A stretch of 64,000 nucleotides of DNA from Parasponia andersonii. Taxonomy: Eukaryota; Streptophyta; Magnoliopsida; Rosales; Cannabaceae. Where the stretch lies: assembly GCA_002914805.1 (NCBI GenBank), contig JXTB01000109.1:605577-669576 (forward strand), written 5' to 3'. Position numbers and translations under genes: made by a program. The notes under the pieces are model-generated. The model ran no database searches, was not told the origin of the DNA, and saw only the letters and a program-made list of their open reading frames with translations. Every line of letters begins with the position of its first letter. Position 1 is the first letter of the stretch. Below, piece by piece: positions 60,001-64,000 of this stretch.

Positions 60001-60655
60001 ATGGAAAAGGGGTCTGCCCACAGTGGTAGACCCTACGCACTATTCACGCGTGAGACTCATGTGAATGCTTATATTATTAAAAGGCTTAATTCCGAAACAG
60101 GTCAAGTCTTCTACCACACGGAAAGATCATACCAGGCTACTACGGGAAAGGGTCTGCCCACAGTGGCAGACCCAATATTTTATTTACACAGGCAAAAGAT
60201 CATACCAGGCTGCTACGGGAAAAGGTCCGCTCACAGTGGCAGACCCAACGTTTTATTTGCACAGGCAAAAGATCATACCAGGCTGCTACGGGAAAGGGTC
60301 TGCCCATAGTGGCAGACCCAACGTTTACCTAACATTTTATTTACACAGGCAAAAGATTATACCAGGCTACTACGGAAAAGGGTCTGCACACAGTGGCAGA
60401 CCCAATATTTTATCCAACGTTTTATTTGCACAGGCAAAAGATCATACCAGGCTGCTACGGGAAAGGGTCTGCCCATAGTGGCAGACCCAACGTTTTATTT
60501 GCATAGGCAAAAGATCATACCAGGTTGCTGCAAAAAAGGGTCCGCCCACAGTGGCAGACCCCACGCCTCAGTTGCACAGGTAAAAAAAAAAATCATACCG
60601 GGTTACCACGGAAAAGGGTCTGCCACAGTTGCGGACCATACGCATGGCTTGCACA
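60001..60655 (+). repeat. Satellite-like array, period about 73 bp
   Basis: About eight copies of a unit containing AAAGATCATACCAGGCTGCT, GGGTCTGCCCACAGTGGCAG and ACCCAACGTTTTATTTGCA, restarting near 60124, 60196, 60268, 60350, 60436, 60508 and 60590. Some units are longer through an extra AACGTTTTATTT-type segment. It lies directly after the integrase region. Confidence 0.88.
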
Positions 60656-60662
60656 AAACGAT

Positions 60663-61262
60663 CGTACTATGGGGATCACGTCGCTCTTCGACGACCCGAG
60701 AAAACGTACGAAGAAGAAAGAGTTGTGCAACCAAAAACTTGCCAGCAGACCTAAAAAACGCTCGTACTATGGGGATCACGTCACTTGTCGATGACCCGAG
60801 AAAATGTACAAAGAAGAAAGAGCTGCACAACCAAAAACTTGCCAGCAGACCTCAAAAATGCTCGTATTATGGGGATCACGTCGCTTGTCGACGACCCAAG
60901 AAAATGTACGAAGAGGAAAGAGCTGTGCAACCAAAAACTTGCCAGCAGACCTCAAAAACGCTCATACTATGGGGATCACGTCGCTTGTGACGACCCGAGA
61001 AAACATACGAAGAAGAAGGAGCTGTGCAACTAAAAACTTGCTAGCAGACCTCGAAAACAATCGTACTATAGGGATCACGTCGCTTGTCGACGACTCGAGA
61101 AAACGTACGAAGAAGAAAGAGCTGCGTAACCAAAACTTACTCGCAGACCTCGAAAACGATCATACTATGGGAATCATATCGTGCAATAAAATGCTTGCCG
61201 ATGACTCGAGAAAATGTACAAAGAGAAAAGGGCCGCGTAACCCAAAAGCTTGCCAGCAGACC
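60663..61262 (+). repeat. Satellite-like array, period about 100 bp
   Basis: Six copies starting at 60663, 60763, 60863, 60963, 61062 and 61161, each with CGTACTATGGGGATCACGTC, CGACGACCCGAGAAAA and AACTTGCCAGCAGACCT. The period is not a multiple of three, so open frames across it carry no conserved protein. Confidence 0.9.
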
Positions 61263-61385
61263 CCCTAAGGAACATTTTAGCTATACGAAGAGCTAAAGGA
61301 AAGCAGGGTCGGGATCCACCCGTTGGAAGTGGACCCTCCCTAAGGAACATTTTAGCTAAACGAATGGCTAAAGGAAAGCAGGCTC
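61263..61385 (+). repeat. 66-bp tandem duplication
   Basis: Two copies of a unit beginning AAGGAACATTTTAGCTA and ending in CTAAAGGAAAGCAGG, starting near 61267 and 61333. It is a third, shorter repeat family in the same 3' region. Confidence 0.8.
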
Positions 61386-61569
61386 TACCCGGGAGATGGT
61401 TTATTTGTGCATGGGCAGGATGTGAACGGATTTGGAGTCTATCCATTGGAAGTAGTCCAGTACCAGACCAAACATGAAGGCATAAATTAAGATTAAAGTT
61501 TGTTTATTATGTCCTAAAAATACAAAGCGTACGGTCAACAGTGGTGCGTGCTCATAAGCCCTATTTACG

Positions 61570-64000
61570 GGAGGCAGGTCACAAACGGACTCGTACAGAG
61601 GTATCAGAGTGGTAGTGCCCTATTTGTTCCCGGTAAGAGCCGAGCCTAGGCCTTCTCCTTTGCAACGACAGGTCCAAACAATAGTCGACCAATCCCTGGA
61701 GTTGGTTCCAAGCACGGTCCCATTTGGGGTCGGAGAAGTCCAGCCACACGCTCGGGTCGAACTCTGCCAAAACAAGTCATAACAGAAGTTATACCTCTGT
61801 AAAACCGGATGAGTCAAAGCTCACACCCCTATCTCCGGAACTAATCTTGGCAGCCATGGCTCGAGGAGGACTCACTAATAATCCGAAATCGTGTCCATCC
61901 GAGTCATCCACAATTATTTATACAGACGGCAATAACAAGGTTTAACTTTACCCTAGACGCAGTTAGCAAAGAAAAAGAAAACAGACTAAAGAGAATTGTA
62001 CTGTTCTTATTATTTATATGGAGGGTTACAACGAGGATCAACTTTACAAATGTACAAAATTAGGGATCCTAATTACCTCCGGCCATGAGAGCACGGCCAG
62101 TCCCGGCGCTTGGCCCAGCCTCGGTGGAGGGTGGTGTACCAGGGTCGGATTCATCACTGGATATAATGACTACACTAGACCCCTCACCAGTTAAGACCCC
62201 GAGACCAGGCTGACCGCCAGAGGCTTCCGAAGTTCGATCTAGCGGACCGGAAACAGGGATGAGCTCTTTGGCACCAGAAGCAGATGTAGAGGGCCCATCC
62301 TTTTCCGCAGCAAGCATCTTCAGCACGTCAGCCGGATACGTGATGCTGATCTCATCCCCAAGTTGCTGCATATAGTGCTTGACGGAATAGTGGTCTCTCT
62401 CGACGCCTTTCTGATCGTCAAACTGGTCTGGCGTTATCACCTTAGTGTGGCCTTCGAACTCTCTTTTCTCCTAGCTAGACCTGTAACTTTTCGCAGAAAG
62501 GACGTCCACCTGCCTCTGATACCTCGTTTTTAGTTTCTCCGTGTCCGCTAGCCTATCCTTCGGCCCTGCTAGCCTGAGCTCCGCTTATCACTGCGATATG
62601 TCGACCAAAAAAGTGTTAATACTGGCAAGGACCTCGCTGTGTTTGAGAGACATCTCCACATGAGCACCCATCAGATTTTTGTGATCCAAAAAGAGATATC
62701 GATTTATCTCGTTGGACCGGTTAAGTCTGCGTTACAGAGAATGGGCCTCTAGCTTGGCTTTCATCTCAGTTTTCCTCACTTTTTTGGCATCATCAACAGC
62801 CCTGTCACGAGCGACGAAAGCCAGTCCCATCTCTGCCCCTGCGCCCTGCAGTTCTAGCTCCTTAACCTTTAGCTCGTTCTGAGCCAGTCTGGCAGCCTTA
62901 GATTGAGCAAGTTTGTCGGCCTCTGCCTCAACCAGTCTCGCAACTAGCTCCTCACGCTTGGTCCTCTCGACACTCAGAGCGTGAGCCACCGCGCTGCTGA
63001 CCCTCGCCTCCTCGAGGCTCTGATATAAATCGAAGTCGGACCTCAACTCGGCGAGGGCGGCCTCGCTGTGCTCGGCCAGTGCAAAGCAGGAGCTCAACTC
63101 CTCGGTCAAATCCCTGACGTGAGAAGAATAGAAATACCGGATGGCAGCCAGCTACAGGTTAAACAAAAAAGAGGGGGATGGAGGTCAGCGTCTAGCAAGG
63201 ATGCTGAAAAATATAGAAGCAACCGAGGCCAAACCTGCGCGAAGGTACGGCTAGTGACAAGCTCGACGTTCTCCAAAGAGAACGCCTCCAGCTCCGGCTC
63301 TGCGGCTGGACCCTCTTTTTGGGCGTTGCCCACACCTGGGCAACACGGCCCCGCCCCGTTAGCCGTGAGGGCACCCCCTCTACCAGCCGGGCATGCCCCC
63401 GAAGCAGTGGCGGCAGGGATGGAGGAAAGCTTGGCGCCACCAAGAGTGTCGTGGCCACGGCAGGAGGTGGTGCATCTCCTCTTAGCGGGCTGCTGTGCAT
63501 AGACCTTCTTCTTCTTAGAAGGGTCAGCGTGGCCCCGTCGTCATCACTGTCAGACGAGGGGGCAACCCTGCCCCTCTTCTCCGCCTAGCCCTCTTCTTTG
63601 TTAGATGAGCCGACCTCGTGTCGCCGCTTTATTAGGACTGGGGGAGAGGAAGATAGCCGAGACTTCAACCTCAGAGCCCCCCTACTGAGCTCGACGATCT
63701 CCCCACCGAGGCAAGTAGCACTCGATTTCGAACCGGAGTCAAAGGTGGACGAGGTTGGTGCAGCAGACCCCCCAGGCAGACTCAAGGGCATTCCCTCGCC
63801 GTATACATTCTTTGTGGCAGACGTTCCCCCAGATAGAGGTCCGCCTGCGTCGGAGCGAGGGACCGTGGGCACTTCATCTCCTGAGGGCACCAGGAGATGC
63901 CAGCCAGTGGGTACCTTGGGGCGAGCCTTATGTCCCGCGGCTCCCCCCTTGACGGGGGAGGGGTCAGCTGATGGGCCCGGAAAAGAGTAAAAAAAAAAGA
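61570..64000 (-). other. Antisense coding-like region in the 3' part of the Tat-like element
   Basis: Fossil part of the retroelement, opposite in strand to the integrase. It shows open stretches with protein-like composition: a Pro/Ser-rich part (about 63106-63890), an Ala/Glu/Lys-rich coiled-coil part (62732-63109) with LARLVEAEADK-like heptads, and an acidic tail (62069-62440). Extra antisense ORFs near the 3' end are known from Tat-lineage elements, often annotated as putative plant transposon proteins. Its beginning would lie beyond the right edge. It looks broken. Confidence 0.55.

Larger units (their letters stand above)
57850..64000 (+). mobile_element. Ty3/gypsy Tat-lineage-like element, broken, runs off the right edge
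   Basis: Fossil, left limit approximate, right end outside the window. Parts: a 5' LTR-like region; the phrase GCGCTGTCTGTGGGAA just after it (58628-58643), typical of the start of many plant Ty3/gypsy internal regions; a gag-leader-like stretch (58650-58940); an integrase region (about 58970-59890) with CQRFVP, WGLDIVGELP, FGIPKEIHADHG and NGQAETTNKAI; a downstream repeat-rich region; and an antisense coding-like region. Integrase type and the long 3' region with satellite-like arrays fit the Tat (Ogre/Retand) lineage. Most of gag-pol is not recognisable, so the copy is broken. Its local GC content is much higher than the surrounding DNA. Confidence 0.82.

Noticed and set aside
60001-61262. 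Possible CRISPR-like or coding tandem array
   Set aside because: This is a plant nuclear genome, the units are contiguous with no unique spacers, and a period near 100 bp is not in frame. A retroelement-derived satellite fits better.
1-64000. tRNA, rRNA or snoRNA genes
   Set aside because: I looked for the B-box pattern (GGTTCGAATCC type) and other conserved RNA signatures by eye and saw none; a covariance-model scan would be needed to exclude them.

Overview
This is nuclear DNA of a dicot plant. The evidence is the strong AT-richness, many GT-AG introns, plant-specific gene families and plant types of LTR element, LINE and MITE. The species cannot be named from the sequence. One ambiguous base (N) lies at 5207.

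Genes, left to right: (1) a relic of one plasma-membrane aquaporin (PIP) exon at 452-583 (-); (2) a small five-exon gene at 3346-4811 (+), probably a BORCS6-like BORC/BLOC-1-type subunit, whose last intron has U12-type (minor spliceosome) signals; (3) an eight-exon bHLH gene of the GL3/EGL3 group at 25381-28597 (+), with a 15-nt micro-exon; (4) a six-exon GMP synthase gene at 33131-36003 (-); (5) two tandem neprosin-domain genes at 36907-38930 and 46646-49027 (-), each with seven exons and 407 codons, both with changes at positions matching the catalytic glutamates; (6) a six-exon TRM-like gene (DUF3741/DUF4378) at 50345-53855 (-). The models for genes 2-6 were assembled exon by exon; every junction keeps frame and has a plausible splice site.

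Repeats fill most of the rest. They include a purine/pyrimidine fold-back (2.2-2.8 kb), two adjacent ~1-kb elements with inverted ends (6.4-8.5 kb), a decayed Ty1/copia element on the minus strand (8.5-12.5 kb), a Tourist-like MITE with TAA target duplication (13.2-13.6 kb), and a 5'-truncated LINE with a terminal RNase H (19.8-22.1 kb). Between the neprosin genes lies a layered block: hAT-like MITE, then 1,024-bp tandem duplication, then insertion of a 4.5-kb Ty3/gypsy element with two LTRs and a 5-bp target duplication. From about 57.85 kb to the right edge lies a broken Tat-lineage-like Ty3/gypsy element. It has an integrase region, two satellite-like arrays (periods about 73 and 100 bp) and an antisense coding-like region running off the window.

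Functionally the genes are a loose neighbourhood: purine synthesis (GMP synthase), cell-fate/flavonoid transcription (bHLH), organelle positioning (BORCS6-like), cortical cytoskeleton (TRM-like) and secreted neprosin proteins. The neprosin pair arose by a segmental duplication that also copied a piece of the 3' flank of the TRM-like gene.
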